Of a DNA stretch of 64,000 nt, positions 38,358-49,418 are shown in pieces (positions within the stretch are counted from its first letter, which is position 1; each line of letters begins with the position of its first letter). The position numbers were made by a program, and so were the translations under genes. The DNA is taken from positions 13,164,837-13,228,836 of the forward strand of contig NC_060955.1 in the NCBI RefSeq assembly GCF_910589235.1, given 5' to 3'. This DNA comes from Vespa crabro (taxonomy: Eukaryota; Arthropoda; Insecta; Hymenoptera; Vespidae). The notes under the pieces are model-generated. The model saw nothing but the letters and a program-made list of their open reading frames with translations, searched no databases and had not been told where the DNA came from.

Positions 38358-40056
38358 TACCACCGTTTGAAAAATGTTACCAATCAATTCGGACATTGTA
38401 TTTCTGAAGATCAAACATCTATTTAATCTTGGAATCGACGTTTTAACCTTGTTTCATATCGTATATACAATTTTTCGTTCATAATGGCGTACCATCGTAA
38501 TACGAAATATTGAAATCTCATTCAAATTCAATGAGTTTATATTCTCTCGACGCAGAATAAAGAATATAACATGAATGTAACGTTATTACTATGTTTAAAA
38601 ACGCGTTATTATATGATAATTATCGAAAAACGTGTTCGACATACGCGAATTTCGGTATATACGAAGTTAAAATCGTGAAACCTTTAATAATACTCGTGCC
38701 CCAGTTTGAAGAAAGTTACCAGTCGATTCAGAACATTGCATTTCATAAGATCAAACATCTATTTTATCTTTGGAATTGAAGTTTTAACCTTGTTTCACAT
38801 CGTATATACGATTTTTCGCTAATATACGCGTACCGCCGAAAAACGAAAAGTTGAAATCTCGTTCAATTTCATTGATTTTATATTCTATCGATGCAGAGCA
38901 AAGAATATATCAAGAATATAACGTTTTTACTATGTTTAAATACGCGTTCACATATGATAATTATCGAAAAACGTAATCGACATACGCGAATTTCGGTATA
39001 TGCGAAGTAAAAATCGTGAAATCTTTAATAATACTTGTGCCACAGTTTGAAAAATGTTACCAATCGTTTCAGAACATTGCATTTCATAAGGTCAAACATC
39101 TGTTTTATATTGATATCAAAGATTTTAACATTGTTTCATATCGTATATACGATTTTTCGCTCATATACGCTAATCGTCGAAATACGAAAAGTGGAAACCT
39201 CGTTCAATTTCATTGATTTTATATTCTATTGATACAGAATAAAGAATATTACATGAACATAACGTTTTTACTATGTTAAAATACTCGTTTTCATATGATA
39301 ATTATCGATAAACTTAATCAACATACGCGAATTTCGGTATATGCGAAGTTAAAATCGTGAAATCTTTAATAATACTTGTGCCACAGTTTGAAAAATATTA
39401 CCAATCGATTCAGAACATTGCATTTCATATGATCAAACATCTATTTTTATATTTGAATCACAGTTTTTAACACTGTTTCATATCATATATACGATTTTTC
39501 GCTCAAATAAGCGTATCGTCGAAATACGAAAAGTGGAAACCTCGTTCAATTTCATTGATTTTATATTCTATCGATGCAGAGCAAAGAATATAACAAGAAT
39601 TTAACGTTTTTACTATGTTTAAATACGCGTTCACATATGATAATTATCGAAAAACGTAATCGGCATACGCGAAATTCAGTATATGCGAAGTTAAAAACGA
39701 GAAATCTTTAATAATACTCGTGCCACAGTTTGAAAAATATTACCAATCGAATTAGAACATTGCATTTCATAAGATCAAACATCTATTTTATTTTGGATTC
39801 GACGTTATAACCTTGTTTCATATGTTATATGCGATTATTAGCTCATAAAGTATAGTCGAAAAGCGAAATTTGAATTCTCAACAAATTTCAATGCTTTTAT
39901 TTTCTATCGACGCAGAATACATATTGGAAAAATAATATAAGTTTGTTACTATGTGTAAATACGAGTTTTAACATGAATATAGTCGAAAAATAAGATCGAC
40001 CCATGCGAATTTCGAGAATTGCGGAGATGAAATCGTGAAAACATTGAAATTACTTG
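38358..40056 (+). repeat. B higher-order unit, 5-mer (1,699 bp): B4-B5-D-E/B2-B3
   Basis: Monomers start at 38358 (B4), about 38697 (B5), 39038 (D), 39379 (an E 5' part joined to a B2 3' part) and 39721 (B3). The E/B2 fusion is seen as 'tttgaatcacag' followed by 'agtggaaacctcg' and then 'caagaatttaacg', the last being the B2 ending. It has the same length as the next unit but a different composition, so the two 5-mers arose by different deletions. Confidence 0.82.
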
Positions 40057-41753
40057 TACCACCGTTTGAAAAATGTTACCAATCAATTCGGACATTGTAT
40101 TTCTGAAGATCAAACATCTATTTAATCTTGGAATCGACGTTTTAACCTTGTTTCATATCGTATATACAATTTTTCGTTCATAATGGCGTACCATCGTAAT
40201 ACGAAATATTGAAGTCTCATCAAATTCAATGAGTTTATATTCTCTCGACGCGGGAATAAAGAATATAACATGAATGTAACGTTATTACTATGTTTAAAAA
40301 CGCGTTATTATATGATAATTATCGAAAAACGTGTTCGACATACGCGAATTTCGGTATATACGAAGTTAAAATCGTGAAACCTTTAATAATACTCGTGCCC
40401 CAGTTTGAAGAAAGTTACCAGTCGATTCAGAACATTGCATTTCATAAGATCAAACATCTATTTTATCTTTGGAATTGAAGTTTTAACCTTGATTCACATC
40501 GTATATACGATTTTTCGCTCATATACGCGTACCGCCGAAAAACGAAAAGTTGAAATCTCGTTCAATTTCATTGATTTTATATTCTCTCGATGCAGAGCAA
40601 AGAATATAACAAGAATATGACGTTTTTACTATGTTTATATACGCGTTCACATATGATAATTATCGAAAAACGTAATCGGCATACGCGAATTTCAGTATAT
40701 GCGAAGTTAAAATCGTGAAATCTTTAATAATACTTATGCCACAGTTTGAAAAATGATACCAATCGTTCCAGAACATTGCATTTCATAAGATCAAACATCT
40801 GTTTTATATTGAAATTAAAGATTTTAACATTGATTCATATCGTATCTACGATTTTTCGCTCAAATAAGCGTATCGTCGAAAAACGAAAAGTTGAAACCTC
40901 GTTCAATTTCATTGATTTTATATTCTATTGATACAGAATAATGAATATAACATGCATATAACGTTTTTATTATGTTTAAAAACTCGTTTTCATATGATAA
41001 TTATCGATAAACTTAATCGAAAACGCGAATTTCGGTATAAGCGAAATTAAAATCGTGAAATCTTTAATAATACTCGTGCCACAATTTAAAAATGGTTTCC
41101 AGTCGATTCATAACATTGCATTTCATAAGAACAAGCATCTGTATTATATTGAAATCAAAGTTTTTAACATTGTTTCATATCGTATATACGATTTTTCGCT
41201 CATATAAGCGTATCGTCGAAAAACGAAAAGTTGAAATCTCGTTCAATTTCATTGATTTTATATTCTATCGATGCAGAGCAAAGAATATAACAAGAATTTA
41301 ACGTTTTTACTATGTTTAAATACGCGTTCACATATGATAATTTTCGAAAAACGTAATCGGCATACGCGAAATTCAGTATATGCGAAGTTAAAAACGAGAA
41401 ATCTTTAATAATACTCGTGCCACAGTTTGAAAAATATTACCAATCGAATTAGAACATTGCATTTCATAAGATCAAACATCTATTTTATTTTGGATTCGAC
41501 GTTATAACCTTGTTTCATATGTTATATGCGATTATTAGCTCATAAAGTATAGTCGAAAAGCGAAATTTGAATTCTCAACAAATTTCAATGCTTTTATATT
41601 CTATCGACGCAGAATACATATTGGAACAATAATATAAGTTTGTTACTATGTGTAAATACGAGTTTTAACATGAATATACTCGAAAAATAAGATCGACCCA
41701 TGCGAATTTCGAGAATTGCGGAGATGAAATCGTGAAAACATTGAAATTACTTG
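40057..41753 (+). repeat. B higher-order unit, 5-mer (1,697 bp): B4-B5/E-B1-B2-B3
   Basis: Here D and most of E are missing. B5 runs into an E-type ending ('ctctcgatgcagagc', 'caagaatatgacg') and is followed by B1, B2 and B3. This version is also found at 58,028, 59,726 and 63,463. Its B4 carries 'gacgcgggaataaag' (one base longer than the ancestral 'gacgcagaataaag') and a one-base deletion 'ctcatcaaattc'. The deletion recurs only near 59,890, supporting direct kinship with the unit at 59,726. Confidence 0.84.
40239..40255 (+). other. CENP-B-box-like 17-mer in a B4 monomer (first copy)
   Basis: ATTCTCTCGACGCGGGA is compared with the known CENP-B box core NTTCGNNNNANNCGGGN. Eight of nine core bases agree; the G of TTCG is T here. 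The site was created by the derived change of 'gacgcagaata' to 'gacgcgggaata'. Further copies start at 41937, 54813, 57194, 58211, 59908, 61606, 61948 and 63646. Earlier B4 copies (24.6, 26.6, 34.1, 36.5, 38.5, 50.4 and 52.4 kb) lack it. Binding is untested and a chance match is quite possible. Confidence 0.4.
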
Positions 41754-42166
41754 TACCACCGTTTGAAAAATGTTACCAATCAATTCGGACATTGTATTTC
41801 TGAAGATCAAACATCTATTTAATCTTGGAATCGACGTTTCAACCTTGTTTCATATCGTATATACAATTTTTCGTTCATAATGGCGTACCATCGTAATACG
41901 AAATATTGAAGTCTCATTCAAATTCAATGAGTTTATATTCTCTCGACGCGGGAATAAAGAATATAACATGAATGTAACGTTATTACTATGTTTAAAAACG
42001 CGTTATTATATGATAATTATCGAAAAACGTGTTCGACATACGCGAATTTCGGTATATACGAAGTTAAAATCGTGAAACCTTTAATAATACTCGTGCCCCA
42101 GTTTGAAGAAAGTTACCAGTCGATTCAGAACATTGCATTTCATAAGATCAAACATCTATTTTATCT

Positions 42167-42174
42167 TTGGAATC
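42167..42174 (+). other. B-to-A' family junction
   Basis: A B5 monomer ('tcgtgccccagtttgaagaaag', 'ttttatctttgg') changes to family A ('cgacgttataacc', 'catattttatatacg') within the shared 'ggaat'. A normal B5 continues 'ggaattgaag'. The junction is in phase: the 'gttcat' landmark at 41872 is followed by 'agctcat' at 42214. It occurs at a different point in the monomer from the A-to-B junctions, so it arose in a separate event. Confidence 0.85.
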
Positions 42175-45100
42175 GACGTTATAACCTTGTTTCATATTTT
42201 ATATACGATTATTAGCTCATAAAGAAGTATCATCGAAATACGAAATTTGAAATCTCAATCAATATCAATGCTATTATATTCTATCGACGCAGAATATACA
42301 ATGGAACAAGATCATAAGTTTGTCACTATGTGTAAATACGAGTTTCAACATGAATATTGTAGAAAAATGAGATCGACACATGCGAATTTCGTTAATTGCT
42401 GAGATTTAATCGTGAAAATATTGAACTAACTCGTACCACAGCTTGAGAATTGTTTCCAATCGATTCGGACATTGTATTTCTGAAGATCAAACATCTATTT
42501 TATCTTGAAATCGACGTTTTAACCTTGTGTCTTATCGTATATACGTTTTTTCGTTCATAATGGCGTACCATCGAAATACGAAATAATGAAATCTCATTCA
42601 AATTCAATTAGTTTATATTCTGTCGACGCATAATAAAGATTACAACAAGAATATATCTTCCTGACTGTGTGTAAATAGAAGTTTTAACATGAAAATTGTC
42701 GAAAAATGAGATCGACAAATGCGAATTTTGTTAAATGCTGAGATAAAATCGTGAACACATTGAAATTACTCGTACCACAGCTTCAGAAATGTTTCCAATC
42801 TATTCGGACATTGTATTTCTGAAGATCAAACATCCATTTTATCTTGGAATCGACGTTTTAACCTTGTTTCATATGTTGTATACGATTATTAGCTCATAAA
42901 GAAGTATCATCGAAATACGAAATTTCAAATCTCAATCGATATCAATGCTTTTATATTCTATCGACGCAGAATATACAATGGAACAAGAACATAAGTTTGT
43001 CACTATGTGTAAATACGAGTTTTAACATGAATATTGTCGAAAATTGAGATCGACACATGCGAATTTCTTTAATTGCAGAGATGTAATCGTGAAATCATTG
43101 AACTTACTCGTACCACAGCTTGAGAAATGTTTCCAATCTATTCGGACATTGTATTTCTGAAGATCAAACATCCATTTTATCTTGGAATCGACGTTATAAC
43201 CTTGTTTCATATTTTATATACGATTATTAGCTCATAAAGAAGTATCATCGAAATACGAAATTTGAAATCTCAATCAATATCAATGCTATTATATTTTGTC
43301 GACGCAGAATACACAATGGAACAAGAACATAAGTTTGTCACAATGTGTAAATACGAGTTTTAACATGAATATTGTCGAAAATTGAGATCGACACATGCGA
43401 ATTTCTTTAATTGCAGAGATGTAATCGTGAAATCATTGAACTTACTCGTACCACAGCTTGAGAAATGTTTCCAATCTATTCGGACATTGTATTTCTGAAG
43501 ATCAAACATCCATTTTATCTTGGAATCGACGTTATAACCTTGTTTCATATTTTATATACGATTATTAGCTCATAAGGAAGTATCATCGAAATACGAAATT
43601 TGAAATCTCAATCAATATCAATGCTATTATATTCTGTCGACGCAGAATACACAATGGAACAAGAACATAAGTTTGTCACTATGTGTAAATTCGAGTTTCA
43701 ACATGAATATTGTAGAAAAATGAGATCGACACATGCGAATTTCGTTAATTGCTGAGATTTAATCGTGAAAATATTGAACTAACTCGTACCACAGCTTGAG
43801 AATTGTTTCCAATCGATTCGGACATTGTATTTCTGAAGATCAAACATCTATTTTATCTTGGAATCGACGTTTTAACCTTGTGTCTTATCGTATATACGTT
43901 TTTTCGTTCATAATGGCGTACCATCGAAATACGAAATAATGAAATCTCATTCAAATTCAATTAGTTTATATTCTGTCGACGCATAATAAAGATTACAACA
44001 AGAATATATCTTCCTGACTGTGTGTAAATAGAAGTTTTAACATGAAAATTGTCGAAAAATGAGATCGACAAATGCGAATTTTGTTAAATGCTGAGATAAA
44101 ATCGTGAACACATTGAAATTACTCGTACCACAGCTTCAGAAATGTTTCCAATCTATTCGGACATTGTATTTCTGAAGATCAAACATCCATTTTATCTTGG
44201 AATCGACGTTATAACCTTGTTTCATATTTTATATACGATTATTAACTCATAAAGAAGTATCATCGAAATACGAAATTTGAAATCTCAATCAATATCAATG
44301 CTATTATATTCTGTCGACGCAGAATACACAATGGAACAAGAACATAAGTTTGTCACTATGTGTAAATTCGAGTTTCAACATGAATATTGTAGAAAAATGA
44401 GATCGACACATGCGAATTTCGTTAATTGCAGAAATTTAATCGTGAAAGCATTGAACTAACACGTACCACAGCTTGAGAATTGTTTCCAATCGATTCGGAC
44501 ATTGTTTTTCTGAAGATCAAACATCTATTTTATATTGGAATCGACGTTTTAACCTTGTTTCTTATCGTATATACGTTTTTTCGTTCATAATTGCGTACCA
44601 TCGAAATACGAAATAATGAAATCTCATTCAAATTCAATTAGTTTATATTCTGTCGACGCAGAATAAAGATTACAACAAGAATATATCTGCCTGACTGTGT
44701 GTAAATAGAAGTTTTAACATGAAAATTGTCGAAAAATGAGATCGACAAATGCGAATTTTGTTAAATGCTGAGATAAAATCGTGAACACATTGAAATTACT
44801 CGTACCACAGCTTCAGAAATGTTTCCAATCTATTCGGACATTGTATTTCTGAAGATCAAACATCCATTTTATCTTGGAATCGACGTTATAACCTTGTTTC
44901 ATATGATGTATACGATTATTAGCTCATAAAGAAGTATCATCGAAATACGAAATTTCAAATCTCAATCAATATCAATGCTTTTATATTCTATCGACGCAGA
45001 ATATACAATGGAACAAGAACATAAGTTTGTCACTATGTGTAAATACGAGTTTTAACATGAATATTGTCGAAAATTGAGATCGACACATGCGAATTTCTTT

Positions 45101-47489
45101 AATTGCAGAGATGTAATCGTGAAATCATAAAACTTACTCGTACCACAGCTTGAGAAATGTTTCCAATCTATACGGACATTGTATTTCTGTAGATCAAACA
45201 TTCATTTTATCTTGGAATCGACGTTATAACCTTGTTTCATATTTTATATACGATTATTAGCTCATAAAGAAGTATCATCGAATTACGAAATTTGAAATCT
45301 CAATCAATATCAATGCTATTATATTCTATCGACGCAGAATATACAATGGATCAAGATCATAAGTTTGTCACTATGTGTAAATACGAGTTTCAACATGAAT
45401 ATTGTAGAAAAATGAGATCGACACATGCGAATTTCGTTAATTGCTGAGATTTAATCGTAAAAGCATTGAACTAACTCGTACCACAGCTTGAGAATTGTTT
45501 CCAATCGATTCGGACATTGTATTTCTGAAGATCAAACATCTATTTTATCTTGGAATCGACGTTTTAACCTTGTGTCTTATCGTATATACGTTTTTTCGTT
45601 CATAATGGCGTACCATCGAAATACGAAATAATGAAATCTCATTCAAATTCAATTAGTTTATATTCTGTCGACGCATAATAAAGATTACAACAAGAATATA
45701 TCTTCCTGACTGTGTGTAAATAGAAGTTTTAACATGAAAATTGTCGAAAAATGAGATCGACAAATGCGAATTTTGTTAAATGCTGAGATAAAATCGTGAA
45801 CACATTGAAATTACTCGTACCACAGCTTCAGAAATGTTTCCAATCTATTCGGACATTGTATTTCTGAAGATCAAACATCCATTTTATCTTGGAATCGACG
45901 TTTTAACCTTGTTTCATATGTTGTATACGATTATTAGCTCATAAAGAAGTATCATCGAAATACGAAATTTCAAATCTCAATCGATATCAATGCTTTTATA
46001 TTCTATCGACGCAGAATATACAATGGAACAAGAACATAAGTTTGTCACTATGTGTAAATACGAGTTTTAACATGAATATTGTCGAAAATTGAGATCGACA
46101 CATGCGAATTTCGTTAATTGCAGAGATTTAATCGTGAAAGCATTGAAATAACACGTACCACAGCTTGAGAATTGTTTCCAATCGATTCGGACATTGTATT
46201 TCTGAAGATCATACATCTATTTTATATTGGAATCGACGTTTTAGCCTTGTTTCTTATCGTATATACGTTTTTTCGTTCATAATGGCGTACCATCGAAATA
46301 CGAAATAATGAAATCTCATTCAAATTCAATTAGTTTATATTCTGTCGATGCATAATAAAGATTACAACAAGAATATATCTGCCTGACTGTGTGTAAATAG
46401 AAGTTTTAACATGAAAATTGTCGAAAAATGAGATCGACAAATGCGAATTTTGTTAAATGCTGAGATAAAATCGTGAACACATTGAAATTACTCGTACCAC
46501 AGCTTCAGAAATGTTTCCAATCTATTCGGACAATGTATTTCTGAAGATCAAACATCCATTTTATCTTGGAATCGACGTTATAACCTTGTTTCATATGTTG
46601 TATACGATTATTAGCTCATAAAGAAGTATCATCGAAATACGAAATTTCAAATCTCAATCAATATCAATGCTTTTATATTCTATCGACGCAGAATATACAA
46701 TGGAACAAGAACATAAGTTTGTCACTATGTGTAAATACGAGTTTTAACATGAATATTGTCGAAAATTGAGATCGACACATGCGAATTTCTTTAATTGCAG
46801 AGATGTAATCGTGAAATCATTGAACTTACTCGTACCACAGCTTGAGAAATGTTTCCAATCTATTCGGACATTGTATTTCTGAAGATCAAACATCCATTTT
46901 ATCTTGGAATCGACGTTATAACCTTGTTTCATATTTTATATACGATTATTATCTCATAAAGAAGTATCATCGAAATACGAAATTTGAAATCTCAATCAAT
47001 ATCAATGCTATTATATTCTGTCGACGCAGAATACACAATGGAACAAGAACATAAGTTTGTCACTATGTGTAAATTCGAGTTTCAACATGAATATTGTAGA
47101 AAAATGAGATCGACACATGCGAATTTCGTTAATTGCACAAATTTAATCGTGAAAGCATTGAACTAACACGTACCACAGCTTGAGAATTGTTTCCAATCGA
47201 TTCGGACATTGTATTTCTGAAGATCAAACATCCATTTTATCTTGGAATCGACGTTATAACCTTGTTTCATATTTTATATACGATTATTAGCTCATAAAGA
47301 AGTATCATCGAAATACGAAATTTGAAATCTCAATCAATATCAATGCTATTATATTCTGTCGACGCAGAATACACAATGGAACAAGAACATAAGTTTGTCA
47401 CTATGTGTAAATTCGAGTTTCAACATGAATATTGTAGAAAAATGAGATCGACACATGCGAATTTCGTTAATTGCAGAAATTTAATCGTG

Positions 47490-48850
47490 AAAGCATTGAA
47501 CTAACACGTACCACAGCTTGAGAATTGTTTCCAATCGATTCGGACATTGTATTTCTGAAGATCAAACATCTATTTTATATTGGAATCGACGTTTTAACCT
47601 TGTTTCTTATCGTATATACGTTTTTTCGTTCATAATTGCGTACCATCGAAATACGAAATAATGAAATCTCATTCAAATTCAATTAGTTTATATTCTGTCG
47701 ACGCAGAATAAAGATTACAACAAGAATATATCTGCCTGACTGTGTGTAAATAGAAGTTTTAACATGAAAATTGTCGAAAAATGAGATCGACAAGTGCGAA
47801 TTTTGTTAAATGCTGAGATAAAATCGTGAACACATTGAAATTACTCGTACCACAGCTTCAGAAATGTTTCCAATCTATTCGGACAATGTATTTCTGAAGA
47901 TCAAACATCCTTTTATCTTGGAATCGACGTTATAACCTTGTTTCATATGATGTATACGATTATTAGCTCATAAAGAAGTATCATCGAAATACGAAATTTC
48001 AAATCTCAATCAATATCAATGCTTTTATATTCTATCGACGCAGAATATACAATGGAACAAGATCATAAGTTTGTCACTATGTGTAAATACGAGTTTCAAC
48101 ATGAATATTGTAGAAAAATGAGATCGACACATGCGAATTTCGTTAATTGCTGAGATTTAATCGTGAAAGCATTGAACTAACACGTACCACAGCTTGAGAA
48201 TTGTTTCCAATCGATTCGGACATTGTATTTCTGAAGATCAAACATCTATTTTATATTGGAATCGACGTTTTAACCTTGTTTCTTATCGTATATACGTTTT
48301 TTCGTTCATAATTGCGTACCATCGAAATACGAAATAATGAAATCTCATTCAAATTCAATTAGTTTATATTCTGTCGACGCAGAATAAAGATTACAACAAG
48401 AATATATCTGCCTGACTGTGTGTAAATAGAAGTTTTAACATGAAAATTGTCGAAAAATGAGATCGACAAGTGCGAATTTTGTTAAATGCTGAGATAAAAT
48501 CGTGAACACATTGAAATTACTCGTACCACAGCTTCAGAAATGTTTCCAATCTATTCGGACAATGTATTTCTGAAGATCAAACATCCTTTTATCTTGGAAT
48601 CGACGTTATAACCTTGTTTCATATGATGTATACGATTATTAGCTCATAAAGAAGTATCATCGAAATACGAAATTTCAAATCTCAATCAATATCAATGCTT
48701 TTATATTCTATCGACGCAGAATATACAATGGAACAAGATCATAAGTTTGTCACTATGTGTAAATACGAGTTTCAACATGAATATTGTAGAAAAATGAGAT
48801 CGACACATGCGAATTTCGTTAATTGCTGAGATTTAATCGTGAAAGCATTG
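47490..48850 (+). repeat. Tandem dimer duplication sharing a one-base deletion
   Basis: Two adjacent alpha-beta dimers at offset 676 bp (alpha landmarks 47,627 and 48,303). Both carry 'gacaagtgcg' and the one-base deletion 'acatccttttatc' (normal 'acatccattttatc') at ~47,911 and ~48,581. The same pair of variants occurs once in block A (~20,620 and ~20,731), so block A' has doubled this dimer since the A/A' split. Confidence 0.85.
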
Positions 48851-48859
48851 AACTAACTC

Positions 48860-49203
48860 GTACCACAGCCTGAGAATTGTTTCCAATCGATTCGGACATT
48901 GTATTTCTGAAGATCAAACATCTATTTTATCTTGGAATCGACGTTTTAACCTTGTTTCATATTTTATATACGATTATTAGCTCATAAAGAAGTATCATCG
49001 AAATACGAAATTTGAAATCTCAATCAATATCAATGCTATTATATTCTGTCGACGCAGAATACACAATGGAACAAGAACATAAGTTTGTCACTATGTGTAA
49101 ATTCGAGTTTCAACATGAATATTGTAGAAAAATGAGATCGACACATGCGAATTTCGTTAATTGCAGAAATTTAATCGTGAAAGCATTGAACTAACACGTA
49201 CCA
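48860..49203 (+). repeat. Hybrid monomer: alpha 5' part, beta/gamma 3' part
   Basis: It starts alpha-like ('cagcctgagaattg', 'catctattttatcttgg', 'gacgttttaacc') and switches to beta/gamma within 'ttaaccttgttt' ('catattttatatacg', 'attagctcataaag'). The switch point is further right than in the hybrids at 18,300 and 47,168, so it is an independent exchange. Confidence 0.78.
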
Positions 49204-49418
49204 CAGCTTGAGAATTGTTTCCAATCGATTCGGACATTGTATTTCTGAAGATCAAACATCTATTTTATATTGGAATCGACGTTTTAACCTTGTTTCTTAT
49301 CGTATATACGTTTTTTCGTTCATAATTGCGTACCATCGAAATACGAAATAATGAAATCTCATTCAAATTCAATTAGTTTATATTCTGTCGACGCAGAATA
49401 AAGATTACAACAAGAATA

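Larger units (their letters stand above)
39545..42168 (+). repeat. ~2.6-kb segment copied at 59,214-61,837
   Basis: Offset is 19,669 bp. Shared private variants are 'ttggaaaaataatataag' (39,925 and 59,594), 'ctcatcaaattc', 'gaatatactcg' (41.67 kb and 61.34 kb) and 'cgacgtttcaacc' (41.83 kb and 61.51 kb). The first copy is cut at its right end by the B-to-A' junction, while the second continues in B5. Block B' therefore contains the right end of block B and extends past it. Confidence 0.83.
24561..42170 (+). repeat. Satellite block B (diverged family B, ~336-343-bp monomers)
   Basis: About 52 head-to-tail monomers homologous to family A but diverged. Typical B landmarks are 'tcgtgccacagtttg', 'cattgcatttcataag', 'cgatttttcgctcat', 'cgaaaaacgaaaag' and 'gataattatcg'. 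Monomer length varies more than in A because of small indels: consecutive starts at 33935, 34274, 34615, 34956, 35298, 35638, 35979 and 36315 give 339, 341, 341, 342, 340, 341 and 336 bp. The block begins and ends with abrupt but in-phase switches from and to family A. It can be split into a leading mixed part, a purely B-type part, and a higher-order part that contains alpha-like and gamma-like monomers. Confidence 0.95.
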
